Shown: positions 36,110 through 45,322 of the stretch, piece by piece
Layout: each line of letters starts with the position of its first letter
Position numbering within the stretch: position 1 is the stretch's first letter
Assembly (NCBI GenBank): GCA_014379905.1
Contig: JACMKX010000144.1
Span: 87,049 to 151,048, forward strand
Reading direction: 5' to 3'
From: Ferruginibacter sp.
Lineage (GTDB): Bacteria; Bacteroidota; Bacteroidia; Chitinophagales; Chitinophagaceae
Length of the DNA: 64,000 nucleotides
Translations under genes and position numbers: made by a program
Notes under the pieces: generated by a model
Databases searched by the model: none
The model's input: only the letters and a program-made list of their open reading frames with translations
What the model was told of the DNA's origin: nothing

Positions 36110-37031
36110 TTTTTTCCCTGCTTCTTTTAATACTGAGGTTTACCAGGTAAACGCCAACAAGCGTTACAATGGATCCCCATAAAATATTTATGGTGAGCTT
36201 TTCATTTATCACCAATGCTCCCAAAACCATTGCTACCATTGGGTTTACATAAGCATACAGAGATGCCACCGCTGGTTGTAACTTCTTCATGGAATAAATA
36301 AAAGCGATGAATGCGATAATGGAACCAAATATGACCAGGTACAATATCACCATCCATACTTTAAAGGAGATATCAGTTAGCGCAACTGTAGGTTGCGCAC
36401 TTTCTGCCCATACAAGTAAAATAGCAGAACTGATGAGCATTTGCCAGCCGGTGCCATAATATGGATTCATTTTTGCCTTATTTCTCGCCAGGAAAATAGT
36501 GCCTACACTCCAGCTGAGCATGGCAAACATGGATAATGCTAAGCCGATAAACATAGACATATCTATACCAGCGAAAGCATTTTCATAAAATACAATTAAC
36601 ACACCGGTAAAGCCAAGAAAGAGGCCGATATAGGTAAGCCGGGTGAGTTTTTGACTCCTGAAAAATAAACGTTCAATAATTACCACACTTAACGGATACA
36701 AAGCGCCTATCAAAGCACTTAGCCCGGATGGAATCCATTTTAAACTCCAGGTGCTAAGGCCATTTGCAAATACAAACATGAGGATAGCCATGACCGTTAA
36801 CCATTGAAATTGTTTGGCTGTAGGCAAAGGAAATTTTTTATAAACAAGAAAGAATCCAACAAAAGCCACTCCTGCTATGAACTGGCGGATATAGGCCATT
36901 TGTAACGCGGGAATTTCATGCACCCCCATTTTACTCACCACCCATGTGGTACCCCACACAATACAGGTAACAATAAGGGCCAGGTAGCCTTTTCCTTTCC
37001 CCTCCGTATTTCCCTTGTTTTTTATAAACAT
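36087..37031 (-). CDS. EamA/DMT family permease
   Basis: This 314-residue protein has ten membrane helices formed by two EamA repeats (residues about 16-145 and 160-300). The first repeat begins YLALIVTCIVWGTTWVVSKMG with the family's W-G-x-x-x-V/F motif. Members export metabolites such as amino acids. It is monocistronic and converges with the deacetylase-like gene, overlapping its 3' end by 23 bases. Confidence 0.9.
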   Translation of the reverse strand: MFIKNKGNTEGKGKGYLALIVTCIVWGTTWVVSKMGVHEIPALQMAYIRQFIAGVAFVGFFLVYKKFPLPTAKQFQWLTVMAILMFVFANGLSTWSLKWIPSGLSALIGALYPLSVVIIERLFFRSQKLTRLTYIGLFLGFTGVLIVFYENAFAGIDMSMFIGLALSMFAMLSWSVGTIFLARNKAKMNPYYGTGWQMLISSAILLVWAESAQPTVALTDISFKVWMVILYLVIFGSIIAFIAFIYSMKKLQPAVASLYAYVNPMVAMVLGALVINEKLTINILWGSIVTLVGVYLVNLSIKRSREKIIAEAEI

Positions 37032-37114
37032 TAAAAAATGTTGTTTAATCGATTAACCATTCTTCCTGATCTTCCCCTTTCTCTTTCTTTAGTAGCCTAC
37101 AGGTGAGGGAGGGT

Positions 37115-38641
37115 TTAATGTTTAAAATGTCTCATACCGGTGATCACCATAGCAAGATTATTGTTTTTACAATATTCAATAGAATCGTTGTCTCTTATAG
37201 AACCACCCGGTTGTATAAAAGAGGTGATGCCGGCTGCGTGGGCGATCTTCACACAATCATCAAAGGGGAAAAAAGCATCACTTGCCAGAACTGCGCCATT
37301 CAAATCAAAATTAAATTGTTTCGATTTTTCAATTGCATGGCGCAGGGCATCGATGCGGCTGGTTTGACCACAACCTTTTCCAATTAATTGTTTATTCTTA
37401 ACCAATGCAATGGCATTGCTTTTTAAATGCTTGCAAATGATGTTGGAAAAGGCCAGGTTTTCTTTTTCTTCAGCAGTTGTTTCTCTTCCGCCCGTTTCTT
37501 TCCATTCGGCATAATTGCCTTCATCATTTTGTTGCAATAAAATCCCGTTGAGCAAAGATTTGTATTGCATACCTGGTAAGTCTGCAAGTTTTAATTGCAA
37601 TAAAATCCTGTTCTTTTTTGATTGCAATATTTTTAATGCTTCTTCATCAAATGCAGGCGCTATCAATACTTCAAAGAAAATTTCGCTTATGGCAGTTGCC
37701 GTAGCAACGTCGATGGTTGTATTGGAGACCAACACACCACCAAAGGCACTTTCGGGATCGCCGGCCAAAGCTGCGTCCCAGCTTTCTTTTACGGTAGTTC
37801 CTGAAGCCACACCGCATACATTGGTATGCTTGATGATAGCAAAAACAGCCCCGCCTCCGCCCACGGGGGGAGTTGGAAATTCCCTTATTATTTGAACCGC
37901 TGCGTCGGTATCAACGAGGTTATTATAGGAGAGTTCTTTGCCGTGTAGTTGATTGAAAACTTCATCCAGGTTACCAAAAAAGGTTGCAGCCTGGTGAGGG
38001 TTTTCCCCATAACGCAATGCTTTCTTTTCTTTATTGAAAGGTGTTTCTATACTTATATTATTAAAGTAAGAGGAGATGGCTGTATCATAAGCAGTACAAA
38101 CATCAAATGCTTTTATAGCAAAAGTTCTGCGTTGGTCCAGGGTGGTTTCACCTGCCTGTGTTTCTAAAATATCAACCAATAAGGGGTAGTCATTTTTTGC
38201 TGCAACAACTACTACATCGCGGTGATTCTTTGCAGCGGCCCTTATCATACTTGGTCCGCCAATATCAATTTTTTCAATAATTAAGCTTTCATCACTGGTG
38301 GTTTTTACTGTTTCTTCAAATGGATACAGGTCAACAATTACCAGGTCCATTTCAGGAATATTGTATTGTTTCATTTCCGCCAGGTGCGTATCATCATTTC
38401 GTTTGCCTAAAATTCCGCCGAACACGGAAGGATGCAGGGTTTTTACCCTTCCTCCTAAAATAGAAGGATAACTGGTAAGTGATTCAACAGGGATACATGT
38501 AACACCTAGTTTTTCAATAAAATCCTGTGTGCCGCCGGTGCTGTAAATGGTTACATGGTTCTTTTGAAGTTGGTCAACGATTTTTTCCAGTCCGTTCTTG
38601 TAAAAAACAGAAATTAGTGCAGCTTTAATTTTTTTTTGCAT
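37115..38641 (-). CDS. purH: Bifunctional AICAR formyltransferase/IMP cyclohydrolase
   Basis: This 508-residue enzyme carries out the last two steps of IMP synthesis. The N-terminal IMP cyclohydrolase domain (residues 1-190; KKIKAALISVFYKNGLEKIV, STGGTQDFIE, GRVKTLHP, DLVIVDLYPF) is followed by the AICAR transformylase domain, with the KHTNVCGVA, KHLKSNAIALVKN and SDAFFPFDD motifs. Length and order are standard. The gene is monocistronic on the minus strand, upstream of comEC on the map. Confidence 0.97.
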   Translation of the reverse strand: MQKKIKAALISVFYKNGLEKIVDQLQKNHVTIYSTGGTQDFIEKLGVTCIPVESLTSYPSILGGRVKTLHPSVFGGILGKRNDDTHLAEMKQYNIPEMDLVIVDLYPFEETVKTTSDESLIIEKIDIGGPSMIRAAAKNHRDVVVVAAKNDYPLLVDILETQAGETTLDQRRTFAIKAFDVCTAYDTAISSYFNNISIETPFNKEKKALRYGENPHQAATFFGNLDEVFNQLHGKELSYNNLVDTDAAVQIIREFPTPPVGGGGAVFAIIKHTNVCGVASGTTVKESWDAALAGDPESAFGGVLVSNTTIDVATATAISEIFFEVLIAPAFDEEALKILQSKKNRILLQLKLADLPGMQYKSLLNGILLQQNDEGNYAEWKETGGRETTAEEKENLAFSNIICKHLKSNAIALVKNKQLIGKGCGQTSRIDALRHAIEKSKQFNFDLNGAVLASDAFFPFDDCVKIAHAAGITSFIQPGGSIRDNDSIEYCKNNNLAMVITGMRHFKH

Positions 38642-38756
38642 GAGAGGGGGAGCAATGTTTACAGTCTAAAGACTATAGTGCATAGCAGTTTATTCAGTTT
38701 GAAATATTATTAACCTATCGGTACCCGTATAGATTTCCTCTTTTATCGACCCGGCT

Positions 38757-38786
38757 ATCCATTGTAACTATGGACCATCGACCTCT
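38757..38786. repeat. Intergenic repeat, ACTATGGACCAT type, at the end of comEC
   Basis: aactatggaccatcgacct is one unit of the family. On the minus strand it encodes the last codons V-D-G-P and the TAG stop (38768-38770) of comEC. A weaker relative (cagtctaaagactatag) lies at 38663-38679. Confidence 0.6.
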
Positions 38787-40876
38787 AAAATAAAAGCTCC
38801 TTTTTCCGATACCGAATGGCAACGCAAATTTAACGCTTCGAAGGCTGTTTTCCACTTTTGTATTTTCCACAAACTATTAGAAGCGTCAAATACAATACAG
38901 GCAGGCTTTACAGCTTTTAATACGGTTTCTATATCCACAGTTGCATTGTGACTAAACAGCAGTACATCAATTGCAAAGGCTGTTTCCTGTGGCTCCAAAA
39001 CTGTTGAACTGTCAATAAACAACAACTTTTTATCATAAAATTGGTAATAGCCATCCAGTTGCTTTAAAGATGCCAGGCTTTTTACTGATTTGCTTGCCTG
39101 CAATGCAATGCGGGCTGGTTTAAGGTAAAAGTTTTGTTGCTGCCCTTTCTGCATCATAGCACTGTCGCCGGTAAAAACAAACTGATCTTTTTCAATAAAG
39201 TCAATGGCCTTATGCTTACTCACATTATAGATGATCACTTTCTTTTGTTGTTGTAATTCTATAAAGCCTGATACATGTAGCCCTGCAAATCCCAACAGGC
39301 AAATAAGTCCTGAACGAAGCATGTATTTATTTTTATTCATCCACCATGCCATCATACAAAACAGCACTCCATACAAAAGCCAGGTGGTAAAAATATTGGC
39401 ATAAATATTATCCCAGACGGAAAAAGAAAACTGGTCAAAGAAAATGATTACCCGGTTCATTAAATTTACCGAGGCACTGAGTGCAATACCCAGCCAGGTA
39501 GCCAGTGTTTCAAATGCTGTGACAATGATCAGTAAAATTTCTCCAAACAGTATGATGGTAGATAAAGGAACGGTAACGAGGTTGGTGAACAAAAATAAAT
39601 TAGGGAACTGGTGAAAATAATAGATACACAATGGAAATGCCCCTGCCTGCGCAGCCAGCGTTACACTTATCATGCTCCATATTTGCCGTCCCGGCCAGTT
39701 TTTTATATACCATTTTCTAAAAATAAATTGTTGCAATGCTACTATACCTATAACAGCGCAGTAGCTAAGTTGAAATCCTACGTCCCATAAAAAATAAGGG
39801 TTGTAACAAAGTAAAATAAATGCTGAAGTGGCTAAAGAATTATAAACGGAACATTGTTTGAAATAATATTTACCGGTAACAATAACCGTGAACATTACTG
39901 CACTCCTCAATACAGATGCCGAGGCACCTGTGAGCAGTGCAAATATCCAAAGGAAAGCAATGAGTAACAGGGCTTTTGCGTGGCGTGATCTTTTAAAATA
40001 AGGTACCCGGTTAAATAACCAAAGCAGCACTGCATATATTAACCCCAAATGCAAACCCGATATGGCAATTATGTGCACTACGCCTGTATTGCTGTAAGCC
40101 TGCACCAGATCTTTATCCAGGTCTTCCTTATACCCAATGAGCAAAGCCTCGGCGATACCCAGTTCACTATTTTTATTGGAGATATATTTTTTAAGAACAG
40201 CCAAAACGTGATCTCTTGTTCTGAATAAATAATGCTGGAAATAGTTAACACTAAATCTATTGGTTGCTATCCAATCTGATTTTTTTAAAAATGCCTGGTG
40301 ATACAATAACTGGAAAGATGCATATCTTTCATAATCGAAAGCACCGGGGTTACCGGAATTTTTTATAGGCTGTAACTTTTTATTAATCACAATAACATCT
40401 CCGTAATGAAGATCTGACGGCATACTATCCTTTGCGAAGTATAAAAGTAAATTACCTGCGGTAGCGTGTTTTTCTTTACCATTAATCACGGAGGTTACAA
40501 CAACAGTTGCTTTTACAGAATGCGGCTTAATTGTTAAAGGCTCATTGATGGTAACCAGCAACAGGGAGCTGTCGGTTAAATAATGGCCGTACCAGTTGGG
40601 ATGATGCTTTGCATCTTTTTGCCAGGTGAGTAACATACCAACAGCGGCAATCACGAAATGGAAAATTATGCCCCGGTATTTTTTAAAACTGAATATGGTA
40701 GCTGGGGGAAGAAAGTGGATCAATAGGAAAGCGGCGGTAAAACAACACTGGCAGATCAAAATATACTCCAGCGAAAAATCACTATACCAGCCTATGAGAA
40801 TTCCTGCAATGAATGGAAGCAGGATTCGGATAACCGGCGCCTTTTTCCAAAGAGGTATATGATAGGCGGAGTGCAT
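38768..40876 (-). CDS. ComEC/Rec2-like DNA uptake channel
   Basis: This 702-residue membrane protein has the N-terminal DUF4131 part (residues about 10-180; ILLPFIAGILIGWYSDF) and the competence domain with many helices (VHIIAISGLHLGLIYAVL, the family's H-x-x-A-I-S-G-L-H motif, about 265). The C-terminal 190 residues sit where ComEC has a metallo-beta-lactamase domain, but no HxHxDH motif is visible. It probably moves single-stranded DNA across the inner membrane in transformation. The last codons come from a dispersed repeat. Confidence 0.9.
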   Translation of the reverse strand: MHSAYHIPLWKKAPVIRILLPFIAGILIGWYSDFSLEYILICQCCFTAAFLLIHFLPPATIFSFKKYRGIIFHFVIAAVGMLLTWQKDAKHHPNWYGHYLTDSSLLLVTINEPLTIKPHSVKATVVVTSVINGKEKHATAGNLLLYFAKDSMPSDLHYGDVIVINKKLQPIKNSGNPGAFDYERYASFQLLYHQAFLKKSDWIATNRFSVNYFQHYLFRTRDHVLAVLKKYISNKNSELGIAEALLIGYKEDLDKDLVQAYSNTGVVHIIAISGLHLGLIYAVLLWLFNRVPYFKRSRHAKALLLIAFLWIFALLTGASASVLRSAVMFTVIVTGKYYFKQCSVYNSLATSAFILLCYNPYFLWDVGFQLSYCAVIGIVALQQFIFRKWYIKNWPGRQIWSMISVTLAAQAGAFPLCIYYFHQFPNLFLFTNLVTVPLSTIILFGEILLIIVTAFETLATWLGIALSASVNLMNRVIIFFDQFSFSVWDNIYANIFTTWLLYGVLFCMMAWWMNKNKYMLRSGLICLLGFAGLHVSGFIELQQQKKVIIYNVSKHKAIDFIEKDQFVFTGDSAMMQKGQQQNFYLKPARIALQASKSVKSLASLKQLDGYYQFYDKKLLFIDSSTVLEPQETAFAIDVLLFSHNATVDIETVLKAVKPACIVFDASNSLWKIQKWKTAFEALNLRCHSVSEKGAFILEVDGP

Positions 40877-40989
40877 ACCCTAATGTAAAGCAGGCAGAAG
40901 GAATATAAAAGGAGGTTTATGTTGGTAATGGCAAGAAATTGTCCCTGGAAGATTACCAATCATTAAAATTGCGTACGCGATGATCGTAT

Positions 40990-41574
40990 TTACAAATCCA
41001 GCTGCTTAAAAAAAACTTCTTTTGACAATTCCCTTACTTCACCGGGCTTTAAATTGCTTAACTGTAAATTACTGATAGAAAGTCGTATCAACCTTTGACA
41101 TCTGTGTCTTGCAGCCAGTACCATTTTACGCACCTGGCGGAATTTTCCTTCCCGTAATGTAATTAACAACCAGGTATGCGGATATTTGTTGCGAGGATCG
41201 GCTGCGGAAGTGTACAAAGTTTCCGCAGCCTCAATCCGCTCTATGGAAACAGGTTTAGCAACATATGTTTCGCCATCTTTTATTTTTATTGGTATGCCTC
41301 CCTGCAGTAATTGAAATGTTTCTTCTGTCATTTCATTTTGTACCATCACCAGGTACCTGCGGAGGTGTGGTTTTTGCGCAAGGAATAATAAGCGGGTAAT
41401 GCTTTTATCGGTTGTGAGAATGAGTAATCCTTCGGATTCATTATCCAGCCGGCCAACGGCATGGGTGCCTTCGGGAAAATCAAAATCAAGATCGCCCAGT
41501 AAACCAACATTGTGCGGACTCACGAATTGCGAGACCATGTTGCGGGGTTTGTTGATGATGAAGTAACGATGCAT
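40990..41574 (-). CDS. rRNA pseudouridine synthase (RsuA/RluE-type)
   Basis: This 194-residue protein has the catalytic motif GRLDNESEGLLILT (aspartate about 43), the N-terminal HRYFIINKPRNMVSQF start of RluE and the C-terminal YPHTWLLITLREGKFRQVRKM. It lacks the S4 domain of RsuA, as RluE does, so a 23S rRNA target is likely. A 50-bp palindrome lies 15 bases upstream of the ATG. Confidence 0.9.
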   Translation of the reverse strand: MHRYFIINKPRNMVSQFVSPHNVGLLGDLDFDFPEGTHAVGRLDNESEGLLILTTDKSITRLLFLAQKPHLRRYLVMVQNEMTEETFQLLQGGIPIKIKDGETYVAKPVSIERIEAAETLYTSAADPRNKYPHTWLLITLREGKFRQVRKMVLAARHRCQRLIRLSISNLQLSNLKPGEVRELSKEVFFKQLDL

Positions 41575-41589
41575 GGAGATAATTAAAGT

Positions 41590-41639
41590 CGTTTCAGGAA
41601 ACCTATAAGGTTTTAAAACCTTATAGGTTTCCTGAAACG
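41590..41639. repeat. Perfect 50-bp palindrome (left)
   Basis: Both halves (25 bp) read the same on the two strands, with a core of acctataaggtttt and outer arms cgtttcaggaa. It lies between the pseudouridine synthase start and the transposase gene and can form a long hairpin. Confidence 0.9.
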
Positions 41640-41691
41640 GGTTTTTTCACATGGTTTAACACAGTTAATATAAGAGATTTATAAAAAATTT

Positions 41692-42318
41692 ATGCCAAAT
41701 CAACACGTACCCTTACTCCCCAATAACTATTACCACCTGTATAACAGGGCGAATGGAGATGACAAACTCTTTCGGTCCGACGAAAATTACTGGTATTTTC
41801 TCCGTAGGATAAAAAAATATATTTTACCTGTAGCTCATTTGTGGACCTACTCCTTAATGCCAAACCATTTCCATTTGTTTGTAAAAATAAAAGAAGACAG
41901 TGTGATTGAAAATTATTATAAAATAAAAAAATTAAAAGAGTTTGATACACGGATTCAACTAATATCCGATTTTATTATGGAGCAATTTAGTAATTGTTTA
42001 AATGGATATGCCAAAGCATTTAATAAGATGTACGATAGAAAAGGTGCATTGTTTATGGATTATTTGAAACGATCAATTGCTTCAGATGATAACGACATTA
42101 CTAGTTTTATTTTTTACAGTCATAAAAATGCAGTGCACCATGACTTAACCGACAAAATCGGACAATGGAAATATGACAGTTACCAGGCGCTTATCTCTAC
42201 TGGTAAAACAGATCTGGCCCGTGCGGAAGTTATCGAATGGTTTGGCTCTACCCAACAATTTATTAAATTTCACAATCAGCCTGTAGATTTGAAAAATAGG
42301 AACAAATATTTTGATTAA
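41692..42318 (+). CDS. REP-associated tyrosine transposase (RAYT, Y1 HUH family)
   Basis: This 208-residue single-domain HUH nuclease has the metal motif H59-F-H61 in SLMPNHFHLFV and the probable catalytic tyrosine Y106 in LNGYAKAFNKMYDRKGALF, with the N-terminal NNYYHLYNRA typical of the family (Pfam Y1_Tnp). RAYTs cut and move palindromic REP sequences. Intact active-site residues suggest it could be functional. The ATG lies in an AT-rich leader (aaaaaatttatg). Confidence 0.9.
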   Translation: MPNQHVPLLPNNYYHLYNRANGDDKLFRSDENYWYFLRRIKKYILPVAHLWTYSLMPNHFHLFVKIKEDSVIENYYKIKKLKEFDTRIQLISDFIMEQFSNCLNGYAKAFNKMYDRKGALFMDYLKRSIASDDNDITSFIFYSHKNAVHHDLTDKIGQWKYDSYQALISTGKTDLARAEVIEWFGSTQQFIKFHNQPVDLKNRNKYFD

Positions 42319-42333
42319 TTGCGTTATAGACCT

Positions 42334-42378
42334 TGTTATAGACCTATAAGGTTTTAAAAACCTTATAGGTCTATAACA
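42334..42378. repeat. Near-perfect palindrome (right)
   Basis: Arms of 22 bp (42334-42355 and 42357-42378) share the left palindrome's core but carry outer arms tgttatag instead. A direct copy of gttatagacc precedes it. It ends 5 bases from the carB stop and can double as the carB terminator. Confidence 0.85.
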
Positions 42379-42383
42379 GCACC

Positions 42384-45224
42384 TTACTTACTCAAATGCA
42401 TACTTCTCTCTTTATACAACTGCCGGAAGTATGGATCTTTCAGATCTTTTATAAAACGAATGGCTTCACCTGTACTCTTCATTTCGGGACCTAACTCTTT
42501 ATTTACGCCGGGAAATTTATTAAAAGAAAAAACCGGTTCCTTTATTGCAAAGCCCTCCATCTTTTTTTCGTAGGTAAAATCTGTTACCTTGGCTGCGCCC
42601 AACATTACTTTGGTAGCAATATTTAAATAAGGGATCTGGTATGCTTTTGCGATAAAAGGTGTTGTACGGCTTGCTCTCGGGTTGGCTTCTATCACAAACA
42701 CATTTCCATCCTTAATAGCAAACTGGATATTGATAAGCCCGCGGATATGGAGCGCCCTCGCTATCTTTTCTGCATATTCTTCCATGGTATGCACTATTAA
42801 CGGGCTAAGGTTAAACTGCGGCAGTACCGCATTGCTATCACCACTATGGATACCTGCAGGTTCAATGTGTTCCATTACACCCATCACATGAAAAGTTTCT
42901 CCGTCAAAAATGGCATCTATTTCTGCTTCCTGGCAGCGATCCAAAAAATGGTCGATCAAAATCTTATTCCCCGGCAAATGTTTAATAAGGCTTAATATTC
43001 CATTTTCCAGCTCATCATCATTCAACACAATTCTCATACGTTGTCCGCCAATTACATAACTGGGACGAATGAGTACCGGGTAACCTACCTCCTTTGCAGC
43101 TTCAATAGCCTCATCGGTGTTATAAGCGGTGGCATATTTTGGATAAGGAATGCCCAGTTCTTTTAAACGGTCGCTAAAACGGCCACGGTCTTCAGCAATA
43201 TCCATGTTATCGAAACTGGTGCCGATTATTTTTACGCCTTTCTCATGTAATTTTTTTGCGAGTTTCAAAGCGGTTTGCCCGCCCAGCTGAACAATTACAC
43301 CTTCCGGCTTTTCATGTTCAATGATCTCCCAGATATGTTCCCAAAAAACGGGTTCAAAATATAACTTATCCGCAATATCAAAATCGGTACTCACTGTTTC
43401 AGGATTACAGTTCACCATTATGGCTTCATAACCTAATTCCTTTACTGCCAGCAATCCGTGTACGCAGCAATAGTCAAACTCAATGCCCTGGCCTATCCTG
43501 TTGGGACCACTGCCCAATACAATTATTTTCCTTTTATCAGAAACAATAGATTCATTACTCAACAACTTATTGCCTTCCGGTTTATTTTCAAAAGTTGAAT
43601 AGAAGTAAGGGGTTTTTGCTTCAAACTCGGCGCTGCAGGTATCTACCATTTTAAATACCCTTGTTAAACCCATTGCTTTCCTGCGCTCATAAATATCGTC
43701 CGCGTTTTCTTCCCTCATAATGCGAACGATTTGCTCATCACTAAAGCCGAGCAATTTTGCTTCCGTTAAAAGATCATCCGGCAATGTTTTTAAATCGTAT
43801 TGAGCAATTTGTTTTTCGCAATCACATATTTTTTGGATCTGGTAAATGAACCAGCGGTCTATTAGTGTGCTTTCGCAAATGCGTTTTACACTGGCGCCGG
43901 CCATCAGCGCATCTTTTATCCGGAATATGCGATCCCATTTCGGGATCTTAATGTATTCAATCAGCTCATCTGCATGCATCAAACTCTTGCCATAATAACC
44001 CAGGCCAACGGCTTCATTTTCCAGGCTCTGACAAGCTTTTTGCACTGCTTCGGCAAAACTTCTGCCAATGCCCATTACTTCGCCCACGCTCTTCATTTGA
44101 AAACCGAGCGTGTCATCAGCCCCTTTGAATTTATCAAAATTCCAGCGCGGAATCTTTACGATCACATAATCAAGCGCCGGTTCAAAATAAGCTGAAGTAG
44201 ATTGCGTGATCTGGTTCTTTAATTCATCGAGATTATAACCAATAGCGAGTTTAGCAGCAATTTTTGCAATAGGATAACCGGTTGCTTTACTGGCCAGGGC
44301 AGAAGAGCGGCTCACTCTTGGATTTATTTCTACTACAATTATTTCTTCTGTTTGCGGGTTCATGGCAAACTGAACATTACAACCACCGGCAAAATTACCC
44401 AGGTTGCGCATCATATCTATAGCCGTGTTGCGCATCAGTTGAAAAGCCGTATCACTCAATGTCATAGCTGGTGCCACGGTAATGCTGTCGCCGGTATGAA
44501 CCCCCATTGGATCAAAATTTTCTACCGTACAAATGATCACTACATTATCATTATTATCTCTCAGCAGCTCCAGCTCATATTCTTTCCATCCCAGTACTGC
44601 CTGTTCTACCAACACTTCGTGTATTGGGCTGGCAGTAAGCGCCCTGTTGAGGGCTTCATCTAACTGGTCTTTTTTAAATACAATTCCCCCACCGGTGCCT
44701 CCCAATGTAAAGGAAGGGCGGAGTACCAACGGAAACCCTATATCCTGTGCAAATTCTTTTCCTTCTAAAAATGAATTGGCAATTTTTGCCGGGCAAACCG
44801 GTATACCCATTTCAATCATCCACAGGCGGAATTTTTCCCTGTCTTCCGCTTTATCGATCGCTTTAATATCTACACCTATAAGGTTTACATTGTATTTTTC
44901 CCAAATACCCAGCTCATCCGCTTCCTTACAAAGATTAAGCGCTGTTTGCCCGCCCATGGTAGGCAGCACAGCATCAATATCATTTTCTTCCAATATCTGC
45001 TCAATACTTTCTACGGTAAGTGGTAAAAGATAAACCCTGTCGGCCATCATGGGGTCAGTCATAATGGTGGCAGGATTACTATTTATTAAAATAACTTTTA
45101 TTCCTTCTTCCCGGATGCTACGGGCCGCCTGGGTACCACTGTAATCAAATTCGCAGGCCTGGCCGATAACAATAGGGCCTGAACCAATAATTAGCACTGA
45201 TTTGATAGAATCATTTTTAGGCAT
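42384..45224 (-). CDS. carB: Carbamoyl-phosphate synthase large subunit, no MGS domain
   Basis: This 946-residue protein makes carbamoyl phosphate for arginine and pyrimidine synthesis. Two ATP-grasp halves are clear (ILRPSFTLGGTGGG and VLIRPSYVIGGQRMR) with the first-half start VLIIGSGPIVIGQACEFDYSG. The classical protein is about 1070 residues; here it stops after the second ATP-grasp half (DPYFRQLYKERSMHLSK), so the C-terminal allosteric MGS domain is missing. I recall similar lengths (about 940-950) in other Bacteroidota, so this is probably lineage-wide. No carA lies nearby. A palindrome of the RAYT unit follows the stop. Confidence 0.95.
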   Translation of the reverse strand: MPKNDSIKSVLIIGSGPIVIGQACEFDYSGTQAARSIREEGIKVILINSNPATIMTDPMMADRVYLLPLTVESIEQILEENDIDAVLPTMGGQTALNLCKEADELGIWEKYNVNLIGVDIKAIDKAEDREKFRLWMIEMGIPVCPAKIANSFLEGKEFAQDIGFPLVLRPSFTLGGTGGGIVFKKDQLDEALNRALTASPIHEVLVEQAVLGWKEYELELLRDNNDNVVIICTVENFDPMGVHTGDSITVAPAMTLSDTAFQLMRNTAIDMMRNLGNFAGGCNVQFAMNPQTEEIIVVEINPRVSRSSALASKATGYPIAKIAAKLAIGYNLDELKNQITQSTSAYFEPALDYVIVKIPRWNFDKFKGADDTLGFQMKSVGEVMGIGRSFAEAVQKACQSLENEAVGLGYYGKSLMHADELIEYIKIPKWDRIFRIKDALMAGASVKRICESTLIDRWFIYQIQKICDCEKQIAQYDLKTLPDDLLTEAKLLGFSDEQIVRIMREENADDIYERRKAMGLTRVFKMVDTCSAEFEAKTPYFYSTFENKPEGNKLLSNESIVSDKRKIIVLGSGPNRIGQGIEFDYCCVHGLLAVKELGYEAIMVNCNPETVSTDFDIADKLYFEPVFWEHIWEIIEHEKPEGVIVQLGGQTALKLAKKLHEKGVKIIGTSFDNMDIAEDRGRFSDRLKELGIPYPKYATAYNTDEAIEAAKEVGYPVLIRPSYVIGGQRMRIVLNDDELENGILSLIKHLPGNKILIDHFLDRCQEAEIDAIFDGETFHVMGVMEHIEPAGIHSGDSNAVLPQFNLSPLIVHTMEEYAEKIARALHIRGLINIQFAIKDGNVFVIEANPRASRTTPFIAKAYQIPYLNIATKVMLGAAKVTDFTYEKKMEGFAIKEPVFSFNKFPGVNKELGPEMKSTGEAIRFIKDLKDPYFRQLYKERSMHLSK

Positions 45225-45254
45225 GGTGGAAAAGTACCTTTTTTATGCGGCGTG

Positions 45255-45286
45255 CAAAAGTAATTGTAAAAAAAATGCGGTGCAAA
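45255..45286 (-). promoter_or_regulatory. Promoter of carB, inside the terminator of the MORN gene
   Basis: On the minus strand TTTG (45286-45283), a 20-base spacer and TACTTTTG (45262-45255) match the Bacteroidota consensus TTTG-N19/21-TAnnTTTG. The start would be about 45248, 24 bases before the carB ATG. Confidence 0.65.
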
Positions 45287-45301
45287 AAAAGCACCGCATT
45301 T
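45263..45301 (-). terminator. Rho-independent terminator of the MORN gene
   Basis: Read on the minus strand, an 11-bp perfect stem (aaatgcggtgc / gcaccgcattt) with an A/T7 loop is followed by a T8 run. It lies 22 bases after the stop. Confidence 0.85.
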
Positions 45302-45322
45302 CTCTTTATTTTTTATGCAAGA

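Larger units (their letters stand above)
41590..42378. mobile_element. REP-type transposase gene between two palindromes
   Basis: The element is bounded by a perfect 50-bp palindrome on the left and a near-perfect one on the right, both containing acctataaggtttt and its complement, with the HUH transposase gene inside. This is the layout of REP-associated (RAYT) units. No target-site duplication can be read. Confidence 0.7.

Noticed and set aside
40919-40966. A 15-codon frame preceded by a perfect AGGAGG
   Set aside because: It is too short, without any recognisable product, and lies in the gap between two genes; Bacteroidota rarely rely on such sites.
44874-44887. A 14-base match to the RAYT palindrome core (acctataaggttta) inside carB
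   Set aside because: It encodes conserved CarB residues and lacks the complementary arm, so it is chance.
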